From Duganella sacchari (GTDB lineage Bacteria; Pseudomonadota; Gammaproteobacteria; Burkholderiales; Burkholderiaceae_D), in assembly GCF_900143065.1 (NCBI RefSeq), contig NZ_FRCX01000007.1, forward strand, positions 62,001 through 126,000: a DNA stretch of 64,000 bases, in the 5' to 3' direction. The notes under the pieces are model-generated. The model was given only the letters and a program-made list of their open reading frames with translations, did no database searches and had not been told where the DNA came from. The position numbers were made by a program, and so were the translations under genes. This document shows positions 52,426 to 60,356 of this stretch, piece by piece. Each line of letters starts with the position of its first letter. The first letter of the stretch is position 1.

Positions 52426-52872
52426 TCAGTAGCGGTACAGGCGGCCGTCGATCAGACGCACGCGGTTGCCCACGCGCAGATCGTAGACGCTGTCCTGGTT
52501 GATGATGCGGGTGTCGCCATTGTCCATGCGGACGCTGATCTGGTATTCCTGCTTGCCGGCGTTGCGGTTGTTCTCGACATTGTTGCCGACCACGGCGCCA
52601 CCGACGGCGCCGGCTACGGTCGCGGCGGTGCGGCCGCCGCCGGAGCCGACCTGATTACCCAGCAGACCGCCGATCAGGCCGCCGGTGACGGCGCCCACGC
52701 CGGAGCCGCCCGAACGGGCCTGGACCACGGTAATGGCGTCAATCGTGCCGTAGGTGGAAGAGTCGTTGCTGATGTAGCCGATCTGTTGCGGCTGCTGGTT
52801 GTTGCTGGCGCAGCCGCTCAGTACGGCAGCGCCGGCCAAGATGGCGGCGGCAAACGTGGTTGAGCGTTTCAT
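52426..52872 (-). CDS. Glycine-zipper 2TM-domain lipoprotein
   Basis: A 148-residue lipoprotein (lipobox LSGCAS, Cys20) with SGVGAVTGGLIGGLLGNQVG and TVAGAVGGAVVGNNVENN, the glycine-zipper 2TM domain, and a C-terminal VRMDNGDTRIINQDSVYDLR ending in LIDGRLYRY. It is a paralogue of the protein at 44781-45383. I use the ATG at 52872, which has CCAGGAGGACAAT; the longer frame to 52941 would run into the operator. First gene of the minus-strand run controlled by the site at 52900. Confidence 0.9.
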   Translation of the reverse strand: MKRSTTFAAAILAGAAVLSGCASNNQQPQQIGYISNDSSTYGTIDAITVVQARSGGSGVGAVTGGLIGGLLGNQVGSGGGRTAATVAGAVGGAVVGNNVENNRNAGKQEYQISVRMDNGDTRIINQDSVYDLRVGNRVRLIDGRLYRY

Positions 52873-52899
52873 ATTGTCCTCCTGGAAAAGTGTGAGTCC

Positions 52900-52941
52900 A
52901 GCATAGACAGCGCAACAGGGCGGGTCTGTGCGCTTACGCAC
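52900..52941 (-). promoter_or_regulatory. Crp/Fnr-type site plus -10, before the glycine-zipper lipoprotein
   Basis: Read on the minus strand: GTGCG-TAAG-CGCAC-AGA (repeat 52941-52928), 22 bases, then TATGCT (52905-52900). The start codon at 52872 is 28 bases on. The repeat is embedded in a wider AACAGGG / CCCTGTT inverted repeat. One of eight matching sites. Confidence 0.72.
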
Positions 52942-52965
52942 CCTGTTGAGTCGTGCGGGTTTTTT

Positions 52966-53007
52966 GTACGGTAGCGTACAGAGGTCCGGCAGGAAGGCGC
53001 GTAAAAC
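52966..53007 (+). promoter_or_regulatory. Crp/Fnr-type site plus -10, before the BON gene
   Basis: GTACG-GTAG-CGTAC-AGA (repeat 52966-52979; outer bases extend it to TGTACG / CGTACA), 22 bases, then TAAAAC (53002-53007). The start at 53090 is 83 bases on, giving the longest leader of the set. With the site at 52900 this makes a divergent pair. One of eight matching sites. Confidence 0.68.
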
Positions 53008-53089
53008 GTCTACATCGGTAGCAGAGACGTGGCAACGTCCCGCTGGCTGACAAACTCAAATGTTCTTAATTACTCCAAGGAGAATCGCC

Positions 53090-53404
53090 ATGAAAATCGC
53101 ACATAAAATCGCTACTGCCCTGTTCACTGTATCGCTGCTGGGTGCCATGACCGGCTGCGCATCGACCTCCACCAAAGAAGGCACCGGCGAGTATGTCGAC
53201 GATTCCGTCATCACCACCAAAGTCAAAGCCAGCATCTTCAACGAGCCTAGCCTGAAATCGACGGAAATCAATGTCGAAACCTTCAAAGGCACTGTGCAGC
53301 TGAGCGGCTTCGTGGCCCAGCCAGGCGACATCGCCAAGGCTGCTGAAATCGCCCGCGGCGTCAAAGGCGTGACTGCAGTGAAGAACGACATCCACGTCAA
53401 GTAA
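53090..53404 (+). CDS. BON-domain lipoprotein
   Basis: A 104-residue lipoprotein with lipobox MTGCAS (Cys at about 23) and a single BON domain: YVDDSVITTKVKASIFNEPS, then INVETFKGTVQLSGFV and GVKGVTAVKNDIHVK. BON domains bind phospholipid surfaces and are found in OsmY and DolP, which guard the envelope. CCAAGGAGAATCGCC precedes the ATG at 53090; the upstream in-frame ATG at 53060 is not used. A hairpin follows. Confidence 0.92.
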   Translation: MKIAHKIATALFTVSLLGAMTGCASTSTKEGTGEYVDDSVITTKVKASIFNEPSLKSTEINVETFKGTVQLSGFVAQPGDIAKAAEIARGVKGVTAVKNDIHVK

Positions 53405-53413
53405 TTCCACCCC

Positions 53414-53438
53414 GGCCAGCGCGCCTCTCGCGCTGGCC
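53414..53438 (+). terminator. Hairpin terminator after the BON gene
   Basis: Perfect 10-base stem GGCCAGCGCG / CGCGCTGGCC with a 5-base loop, 10 bases past the stop, followed by TCTCTCTATT. Pyrimidine-rich rather than a pure T-run. Confidence 0.65.
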
Positions 53439-53452
53439 TCTCTCTATTCATC

Positions 53453-54616
53453 ATGAACCAGCCTGCCGACCTCCCATCCACAACTACCTCGGCGGTTGGC
53501 GCCGAAGGTGTTTCCCCCCGTCTTCCCTTGCACGTCAACGCGCGCGGCCTTGCACTGGGCGTGATTGCCACCGTGGTGTTTATCTATGCACTACAGTGGT
53601 CGCGTGATTTTCTGGTGCCGGTGCTGCTGGGCATACTGATTACCTTCATGTTCAGTCCGCTAGTGTGCTGGCTCGAACGCATCCGGATTCCACGTCTGAT
53701 CGGTACCACGCTGATTATTGCGGTCATCCTGGGCAGCTCGGTGCTGGTGGTGGACAAGGTGCAGGGCGAGTTCCAGTCCATCATGGATGAGCTGCCGACT
53801 GCCGGGCACAAATTGTCGCGCCTGTTGTCGGACCGCCTGCATACCGGCGGTCCCAGCGCACTGCAGCGCATCCAGGATGTCGCCACCGAACTGCAGCAGG
53901 CCACTGCTGGGGCACAGGAACGCCGCGCTGCGCGCCGCGCCACCGCCACTGCCGCTGCACCGGACAGCATCCCGGTGATGAACTGGATCTGGGCCGGCTC
54001 CATGGGCGTGATGGGCTTCCTGAGCCAGGCCACCATGGTGATTTTCCTGGTGTTTTTCCTGCTGCTGTCGGGCGACACCTTCAAGCGCAAGCTCGTCAAG
54101 CTGACCGGACCGTCGCTGACCAAGAAAAAGATCACCGTACACATCCTGGAAGACATCAACAGCTCGATCCAGAAATACATGCTGATGCTGCTGGTGACCA
54201 ACTCCGCGCTGGCCTTGCTGATGTGGATTGCCTTGCGCTGGATCGGCCTGGAAAATGCGGGCGCCTGGGCCATCGTGGCCGGCTTGCTGCACCTGATGCC
54301 TTACTTCGGCCCGCTGCTCATCATGCTGGCCACCGGCGTGGTCGCCTTCCTGCAGTTCGAGTCGCTGCAAATGAGTTTGCTGGTGATGGGCGCTTCGCTG
54401 GCGATCGCCACGCTGATCGGCACCGTGGTCGCCACCTGGATGACGGGCCGCTTTGCACGCATGAACGCGGCAGCGGTGTTTGTCAGCCTGCTGTTCTGGG
54501 GCTGGCTGTGGGGCGTGTGGGGCTTGCTGCTCGGCGTGCCCATCATCGTGATCGTCAAGGTGGTCGCCGAGCGCATCGAAGGCATGGAAGTGGTGGCGGA
54601 ACTATTGGGGGAGTGA
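53453..54616 (+). CDS. AI-2E family (PerM-type) membrane protein
   Basis: A 387-residue inner-membrane protein, the second of this family in the window. The first helices (ALGVIATVVFIYALQWSRDF, FLVPVLLGILITFMFSPLVC), a soluble region with an arginine-alanine-rich insert near 155-175, and the C-terminal helices (WAIVAGLLHLMPYFGPLLIM, LLFWGWLWGVWGLLLGVPII) follow the family plan. Substrate is unknown. The gene starts 12 bases after the hairpin and has no strong ribosome site. Its end overlaps the BrkB-type gene on the other strand by 15 bases. Confidence 0.88.
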   Translation: MNQPADLPSTTTSAVGAEGVSPRLPLHVNARGLALGVIATVVFIYALQWSRDFLVPVLLGILITFMFSPLVCWLERIRIPRLIGTTLIIAVILGSSVLVVDKVQGEFQSIMDELPTAGHKLSRLLSDRLHTGGPSALQRIQDVATELQQATAGAQERRAARRATATAAAPDSIPVMNWIWAGSMGVMGFLSQATMVIFLVFFLLLSGDTFKRKLVKLTGPSLTKKKITVHILEDINSSIQKYMLMLLVTNSALALLMWIALRWIGLENAGAWAIVAGLLHLMPYFGPLLIMLATGVVAFLQFESLQMSLLVMGASLAIATLIGTVVATWMTGRFARMNAAAVFVSLLFWGWLWGVWGLLLGVPIIVIVKVVAERIEGMEVVAELLGE

Positions 54617-55465
54617 ACGGTTGCGCAAGCTCCCCAGTTGCAGCGCATACTGCCGCGCAAACTCGGCGCCGAGGAAGAAGATCTGCGCCGAGTAATACAC
54701 CCACAGCAGCAAGGCAATCAGCGAACCGGCCGCGCCATAGCTGCTGGCCACGCCGCTATTGCCGATATACGCACCAATCGCATATTTCCCCAGCGTGAAC
54801 AGGGCCGCCGTGCCGATCGCGCCGATGGTCACGTCGTGCCACGACAGCTTCACGCGCGGCAGCATCTTGAAGATCACGCCAAACAGCGCGGCGATCACCA
54901 GGAAGCTGATGGCCATATTCACGCCGGTCAGCGCCACCCCGGCTTCCGCCCAGTAATTGCCCCAGAATTTTTCCAGCAGGGTCAGCGCCGCGCTGACTAC
55001 CAGCGACACCATGAGCAGGAACGCCAGCACCAGCACCATGCCAAACGACAGCAGGCGCGTGCGGATGGTATCCCACAGCGTGCCCTTGGTGAGCGGCGGG
55101 ACTTGCCAGATGGCGTCCAGGCTGGCCTTGAGTTCGGCAAACACGGTGGTGGCGCCAAACAGCAGCAGGGCGCTGGCGATCAGCGTCGCCATGCGGCCTT
55201 CCTCCTTGTTCTTTGCTCCCGCCAGCACGGCCTGGATGGCTTCCGCGCCCTGGCTGCCGACCAGCCCGCGCAGTTGCGCGAACAGTTCGCCTTGTGCCGC
55301 CTGCGGCCCGTAGAACCAGCCGGCAATCGCCAGCACCAGCACCAGGATCGGCGCCAGCGAGAACAGCGTATAAAACGCCAACGCCGCGCCCATGCTGCCG
55401 CCGCGGTGTTCAAACCATTCCGAGATGGTGCACTTCAGCACCGAGAGGATATTTTTTGTCTGCAT
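54602..55465 (-). CDS. YihY/BrkB-family membrane protein
   Basis: A 287-residue inner-membrane protein with six helices. The N-terminal WFEHRGGSMGAALAFYTLFS and LAPILVLVLAIAGWFYGP, with the later GAAGSLIALLLWVYYSAQIF and GAEFARQYA, are family signatures. Once called ribonuclease BN or serum-resistance BrkB, the family has no firm function. There is no Shine-Dalgarno: the ATG lies 11 bases past the terminator hairpin of the OmpA gene, in its T-run, so it depends on read-through or on a promoter inside the OmpA gene. Confidence 0.88.
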   Translation of the reverse strand: MQTKNILSVLKCTISEWFEHRGGSMGAALAFYTLFSLAPILVLVLAIAGWFYGPQAAQGELFAQLRGLVGSQGAEAIQAVLAGAKNKEEGRMATLIASALLLFGATTVFAELKASLDAIWQVPPLTKGTLWDTIRTRLLSFGMVLVLAFLLMVSLVVSAALTLLEKFWGNYWAEAGVALTGVNMAISFLVIAALFGVIFKMLPRVKLSWHDVTIGAIGTAALFTLGKYAIGAYIGNSGVASSYGAAGSLIALLLWVYYSAQIFFLGAEFARQYALQLGSLRNRSLPQ

Positions 55466-55471
55466 AAATGA

Positions 55472-55502
55472 AAAAAGCCCCGCAACCGGAGTTGCGGGGC
55501 TG
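55472..55502 (-). terminator. Rho-independent terminator of the OmpA gene
   Basis: Perfect 11-base stem AGCCCCGCAAC / GTTGCGGGGCT with a 4-base loop, followed on the minus strand by TTTTTTC. It is 11 bases past the OmpA stop and immediately before the BrkB-type start codon. Confidence 0.92.
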
Positions 55503-55513
55503 AGATGACGAGA

Positions 55514-56554
55514 TTACGGGACGCGGCGTTCGATGGTGATTTGTTCCACTTCAACGCGGCGGTTAGGTTCCAGGCAGGCGATCAGGTCAGCACGTTTCTT
55601 GTTGTTGCACTGGACCACAGGATTGGCCTTGCCTTTGCCTTCGGCCACCAGGCGGTTGGCAGCGATGCCTTTGCTGACCAGATAGTCCTTGACCGCATTG
55701 GCGCGGCGCTCGGACAGTTTCTGGTTGTACTTGTCGCTACCCAGACGGTCGGTGTAGCCGGTGATGACGACGTTGTCGACGCTTGGATTGGCGTTGAGGG
55801 CGGCGGCAATTTCATCCAGTTTCGGGGTGTCGGCGGTCAGCTTGGCGCTGTCAAATTCAAACATCTTGGTGGCCGACATGGTCACTTTTTCAAAACGTGC
55901 CGGCGCTGGTGGTGGCGGTGGCAGCGGTGCTGGTGGCGGTGGTGGTGGTTCTGCCACGACTGGCGCTGGCGGTGGTGCCGGTGGGGCTGGGCGCGGTGGC
56001 GCGTCAAACGCGATGTTCAAACCTACCGTCAGGTAATAGTTGTTGCTCTTGCTGTTAGGGAAGTTGTCGCCACGAATGAAACCGTGGACGTCACGCAAGT
56101 CGGCCTGGAAGGTGACGCGGTCGCTCATATCGGCCTGGAAGCCCAGGCCGGCGCTCAGGTAAGGCGAGGTTTTTTTGCGTTCGCCAAAGGCGTTCAGGTT
56201 GGCCTTGTCGCGTTCTGCACCGACACCGACCAGGATGAATGGACGGAACGATTTGCGCGAGAACAGGTACAGGCCGTCAACGCCCAGCGTGTCCTGCTGG
56301 TAGCGCTGGCCATTTTCACGGGAGCGGGCATAGGTGTAGCCCATCTGCACATCCCAGTTTTCATTGACGGCTTTGCCGAATTTCAGGCCGGCGCCGTAGC
56401 CGCGCTTGTCCACGCCAAAGTCCGAATCAGGCTTGATGCCGTTCACGCTAGGCTGGATGTACCAGGAAGGGTTGATGACCGCGTCCTGGGCCATGACGGA
56501 GAACGACGCACACAGGGCGGCTGCGGCGAGGGCGATTTTTTTTGATTTGTTCAC
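55514..56554 (-). CDS. OmpA-family outer-membrane protein (barrel plus peptidoglycan domain)
   Basis: A 346-residue protein: signal peptide to about AQA (residue 23), an eight-stranded barrel (SWYIQPSVNGIKPDSDFGVD, YLSAGLGFQADMSDRVTFQA, NYYLTVGLNIAFD), a long proline-rich linker (about 185-220), then the OmpA C-terminal domain with MFEFDSAKLTADTPKLDEIA, ITGYTDRLGSDKYNQKLSER, AEGKGKANPV and NRRVEVEQ. Two cysteines (QCNNKKRADLIAC) form the usual disulphide of the domain. Main structural porin-like OmpA. A Crp/Fnr-type site lies 97 bases upstream. Confidence 0.93.
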   Translation of the reverse strand: MNKSKKIALAAAALCASFSVMAQDAVINPSWYIQPSVNGIKPDSDFGVDKRGYGAGLKFGKAVNENWDVQMGYTYARSRENGQRYQQDTLGVDGLYLFSRKSFRPFILVGVGAERDKANLNAFGERKKTSPYLSAGLGFQADMSDRVTFQADLRDVHGFIRGDNFPNSKSNNYYLTVGLNIAFDAPPRPAPPAPPPAPVVAEPPPPPPAPLPPPPPAPARFEKVTMSATKMFEFDSAKLTADTPKLDEIAAALNANPSVDNVVITGYTDRLGSDKYNQKLSERRANAVKDYLVSKGIAANRLVAEGKGKANPVVQCNNKKRADLIACLEPNRRVEVEQITIERRVP

Positions 56555-56622
56555 AGGGTAGCTCCCGATCTTGTTTAAGAAGTTTCATTGCCAGCAATGT
56601 TGTTGCATCGCTGTTGGACCGA

Positions 56623-56664
56623 AGATTAGGCAGTTTGTTGCAGTGCTTCCGTACGCTACCGCAC
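56623..56664 (-). promoter_or_regulatory. Crp/Fnr-type site plus -10, before the OmpA gene
   Basis: Read on the minus strand: GTGCG-GTAG-CGTAC-GGA (repeat 56664-56651), 22 bases, then TAATCT (56628-56623). The start at 56554 is 69 bases on. One of eight matching sites. Confidence 0.7.
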
Positions 56665-56837
56665 CTAAATTTGTGCTGTCTCAAATCCGACACATCTGCT
56701 GAAACTTAAGCTGCGCACGATTGTCCTAACTTAAATGAACTAACGACCAATAATGTTCGTTGCCGCACAGACTACAACTGCACAAACGGGCATTCTTGCA
56801 ACAAACGCCACACCCAAATGTTCAAAGGAGCGCTCTC

Positions 56838-57467
56838 ATGCACGCAGTCAGCAAACAACAAACCTTGGTCCAAAACGAGATGAAAGCCTCGCCGGAAATG
56901 CAATCCACCACGGCGCGCCTGACTGCCTTGATGGACCGGTCGACGCCGGCGCCCCTGGACCGCAAGCCAGCCCTGTCGATGGCGTCAATCGAGCGCGTGC
57001 GTTCGACCTCCGCCACGCTGCGCCGCATTGAAAACATGCAAAAGCTGATCGGCGAACTGTCCAACCACGAAATGCTGGCCGATGAAATCGCCTGGTTCCT
57101 GAAATTCTCGCCGTCCGGCGCCCGCAAATATATCCGCGACCTGCGCGAAGCTGGCGTGATCGAGCTGGCCCGCTATGTCGAAGGCACCGCCACCTACCTG
57201 GGCAAAGCCGTGTACCAGCTGACCCCGGACCCGGAGCGCATCGCCGCCTTCCTGGCTGCCATCGCCCAGCCGAAGCGCGAAGGCGCACCGCCACGCAAGG
57301 AGCGTCCAGGCCTGCGCGAGCAAGCCATGGCTGGCAATGGCCGCCACTTCCACATTCTGGCCGACGACACCCACTACGCGATCCGCGTCAACCGTGGTCC
57401 GGTGATGCGCGATCCACTGGTGGCCGCGCTGTTTGGCAGCGCACCGTCCCAGCAAAAAGCCGAATAA
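56838..57467 (+). CDS. Putative winged-helix DNA-binding protein
   Basis: A 209-residue protein with AAAGGAGCGCTCTC before the ATG. Residues about 65-125 look like a winged helix of the ArsR/MarR kind: NMQKLIGELSNHEMLADEIA, WFLKFSPSGARKYIRDLREA and GVIELARYVEGTATYLGKAV. The N-terminus is unstructured and the C-terminal part (KRPG-type basic stretch, then GNGRHFHILADDTHYAIRVN) is unassigned. It has a 280-base upstream region and a terminator, so it is a single gene. Target unknown. Confidence 0.75.
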   Translation: MHAVSKQQTLVQNEMKASPEMQSTTARLTALMDRSTPAPLDRKPALSMASIERVRSTSATLRRIENMQKLIGELSNHEMLADEIAWFLKFSPSGARKYIRDLREAGVIELARYVEGTATYLGKAVYQLTPDPERIAAFLAAIAQPKREGAPPRKERPGLREQAMAGNGRHFHILADDTHYAIRVNRGPVMRDPLVAALFGSAPSQQKAE

Positions 57468-57491
57468 GTCCCCGCCGCAGGGGTATCATCG

Positions 57492-57528
57492 AACAGCCGG
57501 TGCAGTGCAGACTGCGTCGGCTGTTTTG
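57492..57528 (+). terminator. Terminator after the winged-helix gene
   Basis: AACAGCCG / CGGCTGTT stem with an inner TGCAG..CTGC pairing, followed by TTGCAT; 25 bases past the stop at 57467. Confidence 0.6.
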
Positions 57529-57594
57529 CATGTATTGAAATGTAAACAAGCAACCCCAACTAGCCGTCAAGACAACCTACGGACCCTGCGGCAT

Positions 57595-58464
57595 ATGGAA
57601 GCTTTGATCTGGATCGGCCTGACGGCGCTGGCGATCGCGCTGCCCTTTATCTACCCACGCTGGCGCTTGCAGCGCGTGCTGGCCCAGCCCTTGCCGCCCG
57701 AAGCGGAAGCGGTTTTGCAGCGCAATATCCCCGTATATCGCCACATGAGCCCGGACTTGCAGCAGCAGTTGCGGCGCATGGTGGTGCAGTTCCTGCATCA
57801 AAAAAAGTTCATCGGCTGCGAAGGGCTGGACGTCACCGATGAAATGGCGGTGACGATTGCCGGCCAGGCTTGCCTGCTGCTGCTGAACCGCCCCAGCAAG
57901 GTGTATCCGGCCTTGCACACTATCCTCGTGTATCCGAGCGAATTCGTGGCGCAGCGCGCCGAAGTGGGGCCGGGCGGGGTGATTACGCCGGGCCACCAGA
58001 GCATGCTGGGCGAATCGTGGGACGATGGCCGCGTGGTGCTGTCCTGGGATAATGTGCGGCGCGGCGCCGCCGACTGGACTGACGGCCACAACGTGGTGTT
58101 GCATGAGTTTGCGCACCAGCTCGATAGTGAATCCGGCCGCGCCAACGGGGCGCCGTATCTGGGCAACCCGGCCAGCTACCGCGAATGGTCGGAAGTGCTG
58201 TCGCGCGATTATCAGAATCTGCGCTTGCATGCGATGTACCGCCAGCACACGGTGATGGACCATTACGGCGCCACCAATCCGGCGGAGTTCTTCGCAGTGG
58301 CCACCGAGACCTTCTATGAAAAGCCCTACCAGATGGCTGAACATCACCCCGAGCTGTTCAAGGAATTCCTCAAATACTACCGGGTCGATCCGCGCGAGTG
58401 GATGTCGCCGCCGCCCCCGCCGCCTCCGGTGGAGCCGTCTTCCTACGCCGTGGCCGGCTGGTAG
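57595..58464 (+). CDS. mtfA: Zinc-dependent peptidase of the MtfA family (M90)
   Basis: A 289-residue member of the MtfA family (E. coli MtfA, 265 residues, an aminopeptidase linked to control of the Mlc glucose regulator). HExxH is in VVLHEFAHQLDSESGRANG, and a likely third ligand glutamate in NPAEFFAVATETFYEKP. WDDGRVVLSWDNVRRGAADW is a family hallmark. Unlike the E. coli protein it starts with a membrane helix (EALIWIGLTALAIALPFIYP) and ends in a polyproline tail. The start at 57595 is the first ATG past the terminator. Stop is adjacent to that of the response regulator. Confidence 0.9.
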   Translation: MEALIWIGLTALAIALPFIYPRWRLQRVLAQPLPPEAEAVLQRNIPVYRHMSPDLQQQLRRMVVQFLHQKKFIGCEGLDVTDEMAVTIAGQACLLLLNRPSKVYPALHTILVYPSEFVAQRAEVGPGGVITPGHQSMLGESWDDGRVVLSWDNVRRGAADWTDGHNVVLHEFAHQLDSESGRANGAPYLGNPASYREWSEVLSRDYQNLRLHAMYRQHTVMDHYGATNPAEFFAVATETFYEKPYQMAEHHPELFKEFLKYYRVDPREWMSPPPPPPPVEPSSYAVAGW

Positions 58465-58965
58465 CTACAGGATGATGGAGCCGTCGTCGCTGCGCTTCAC
58501 GCGCAACAGGCCCGGCTCTTCGTCTTCCAGCCGCTGCGCTTCGGTTTCCTGCGGCGTGGGCGCCTTGCCCGCTTCGGCCAGCAGACGCTGACGTTCTTCC
58601 AGTCCTTGCAGGATATTCTGCTCCAGCTCGGCCTGCTGCCACGGCTTGGGAATGAAGCGGAACACATGGGCGTCGTTGATGGCCGCCATCGCTGTCCTGA
58701 AATCGGTGGAGGCGCTGAGCATGATACGCACCGTGGTGGGCGCCACGTCCTTGAGCGCCTGCAGGAATTCGCCGCCGCTCATTTCCGGCATCATGAAGTC
58801 GGACACCACCAGATCGAACTCGCACACGCAGATGCGGTTCAGCGCCTCGAACGGATTGGTGAAGGTTTCAATCTGGGCGCCGGCCAGCGCCTTGCTTTGC
58901 CGTAGTGCGCGCTGCAGCGCGCTCAGCATATTCGGTTCATCGTCCACCAGCAGTATGCGGCTCAT
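58465..58965 (-). CDS. Response regulator (receiver domain only)
   Basis: A 166-residue single-domain regulator. MSRILLVDDEPNMLSALQRA holds the acidic pair; the phospho-aspartate is in FDLVVSDFMMPEMSGGEFLQ; S and K of the switch are in RIMLSAST and FIPKPW. The C-terminal 40 residues are charged with no DNA-binding domain. It is the REC type usually paired with HD-GYP or EAL outputs. ATG overlaps the kinase stop as ATGA with GGAGGAACA upstream. Likely partner of the kinase just before it. Confidence 0.9.
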   Translation of the reverse strand: MSRILLVDDEPNMLSALQRALRQSKALAGAQIETFTNPFEALNRICVCEFDLVVSDFMMPEMSGGEFLQALKDVAPTTVRIMLSASTDFRTAMAAINDAHVFRFIPKPWQQAELEQNILQGLEERQRLLAEAGKAPTPQETEAQRLEDEEPGLLRVKRSDDGSIIL

Positions 58966-60338
58966 GATTGTTCCTCCGTATGGCGTACCGGCAGCAGCAC
59001 GCGAAAGCAGCTGCCGCGTCCCAGTTCGGTATCGACTTCGATGCGGCCACCGTGTTTTTGCACAATGCCGTAGGCCAGCGACAGCCCCAGCCCCGTGCCC
59101 TTGCCGACCGCCTTGGTGGTGAAGAAGGGATCGAAAATGCGCGACAGCGCGTCGGGCGCAATGCCGTGGCCGGTGTCTTCCACTTCCAGCCTGACGGTCT
59201 GGCCGTCGGCCATGCCGGTGCGCAGCGTGATGGTGCCGCGCTCCGGTCCCATGGCCTGGGCCGCGTTGATGACCAGGTTCAGCACTACCTGGTTGATTTG
59301 CAGCGGCAGGCATTCGATCTCGGGAATATCGCCGTAAGCCTTGACCACGTCGGCGCGGTATTTGACCTCGTTGGCGACGATGTTGAGCGTGGAGTCGATG
59401 CCCAGGTGCAGATTGGCGCGGCTCCATTCCTGGCTGGCGTCGGCGCGTGAAAAATCCTTGAGGTCTTCCACGATGTGGCGCACCCGCACGATGCCTTCGC
59501 GCGACTCGCGCATCAGCGCCGGGATGTCCTGGCGCAGGAAGTCGAGGTCGATGCGCTCGCGCATGGCGCGCAGGCGTGCCGTCACGGCGGGCTGGGCGAT
59601 GCTGGTTTCTGCTTCCTGGTAAGCGCCCAGCATCTCGAACAGCTGCTCCAGATAGTTTTGCAAGGTGCCGACATTGGAGAAGATGTAGCCGATCGGATTG
59701 TTGATTTCATGCGCCACGCCTGCCGCCAGCTGGCCGATGGAGGCCATCTTCTCCGCCTGCACCAGTTGCTGCTGCGCGGTGGACAGCAGGTCGTTGAGTT
59801 CGGTGAGCTGGCGGATATCGTCTTCCAGCCTGTCGTTGGCGTGCGCCAGCTGGGCGGTGCGTTTCTCGACGATGTGCTCGAGGCCGTCCTTGGCCTTGCG
59901 CAGCGCATTTTCAGCCACGCGGCGTTCGGTGACGTCGCGCAGCGTTTCGATGGCGCCTACCACATTGCCCTCCGCATCGCGCAGCGGCGCGGCGGTGAAG
60001 TGCAGCCAGTGCCCGCTGGCGCCGATGTTGGGAAAGAAGTCTTCCGACTCGTAGGCGCCGGGAATCAAGGTGGAGCGCTTGCTGTGGCCGGGGTAATGGT
60101 GGTCGATATTGTCGTCGCCATCGATAATCAGGTCCGACAGCAGCGGCCGTTCCTTGGCGTAGAAGGGCTGCCACTGGTTGCGCGTGCCGACCATGCAGGC
60201 GCGCGTCCAGCCCAGCAGCTGTTCGCAAGCCTTGTTCCAGTGCGTGATGACATGGTGGCGGTTGATGGCAAACGTGGCGACCGGGTGGCCATCGAAGAAT
60301 TCGGAGAGGGCGACTTCTGCCTGTGAAGGAAGTTTCAT
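58962..60338 (-). CDS. PAS-domain sensor histidine kinase
   Basis: A 458-residue kinase with no membrane helix, so cytoplasmic. A PAS domain spans about 10-140 (FDGHPVATFAINRHHVITHW, ETLRDVTERRVAENALRKAK), then a coiled coil to 200, the H-box IGQLAAGVAHEINNPIGYIF, the N-box VVLNLVINAAQAMG, DTGHGIAPDALSRIFDPFFT and GTGLGLSLAYGIVQKHGG. It is of the HisKA/HATPase hybrid-free type. Third of four genes in the signalling operon, 18 bases after the HDOD gene. Confidence 0.93.
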   Translation of the reverse strand: MKLPSQAEVALSEFFDGHPVATFAINRHHVITHWNKACEQLLGWTRACMVGTRNQWQPFYAKERPLLSDLIIDGDDNIDHHYPGHSKRSTLIPGAYESEDFFPNIGASGHWLHFTAAPLRDAEGNVVGAIETLRDVTERRVAENALRKAKDGLEHIVEKRTAQLAHANDRLEDDIRQLTELNDLLSTAQQQLVQAEKMASIGQLAAGVAHEINNPIGYIFSNVGTLQNYLEQLFEMLGAYQEAETSIAQPAVTARLRAMRERIDLDFLRQDIPALMRESREGIVRVRHIVEDLKDFSRADASQEWSRANLHLGIDSTLNIVANEVKYRADVVKAYGDIPEIECLPLQINQVVLNLVINAAQAMGPERGTITLRTGMADGQTVRLEVEDTGHGIAPDALSRIFDPFFTTKAVGKGTGLGLSLAYGIVQKHGGRIEVDTELGRGSCFRVLLPVRHTEEQS

Positions 60339-60356
60339 CGTCGTGCGTCCTTAACT

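Noticed and set aside
52421-52430. GGGGTCAGT beside the stop codon of the 52426 gene, like the ends of the two long palindromes.
   Set aside because: Only one short half is present, with no complementary arm. It may be a remnant, but nine bases are not enough to claim a third copy.
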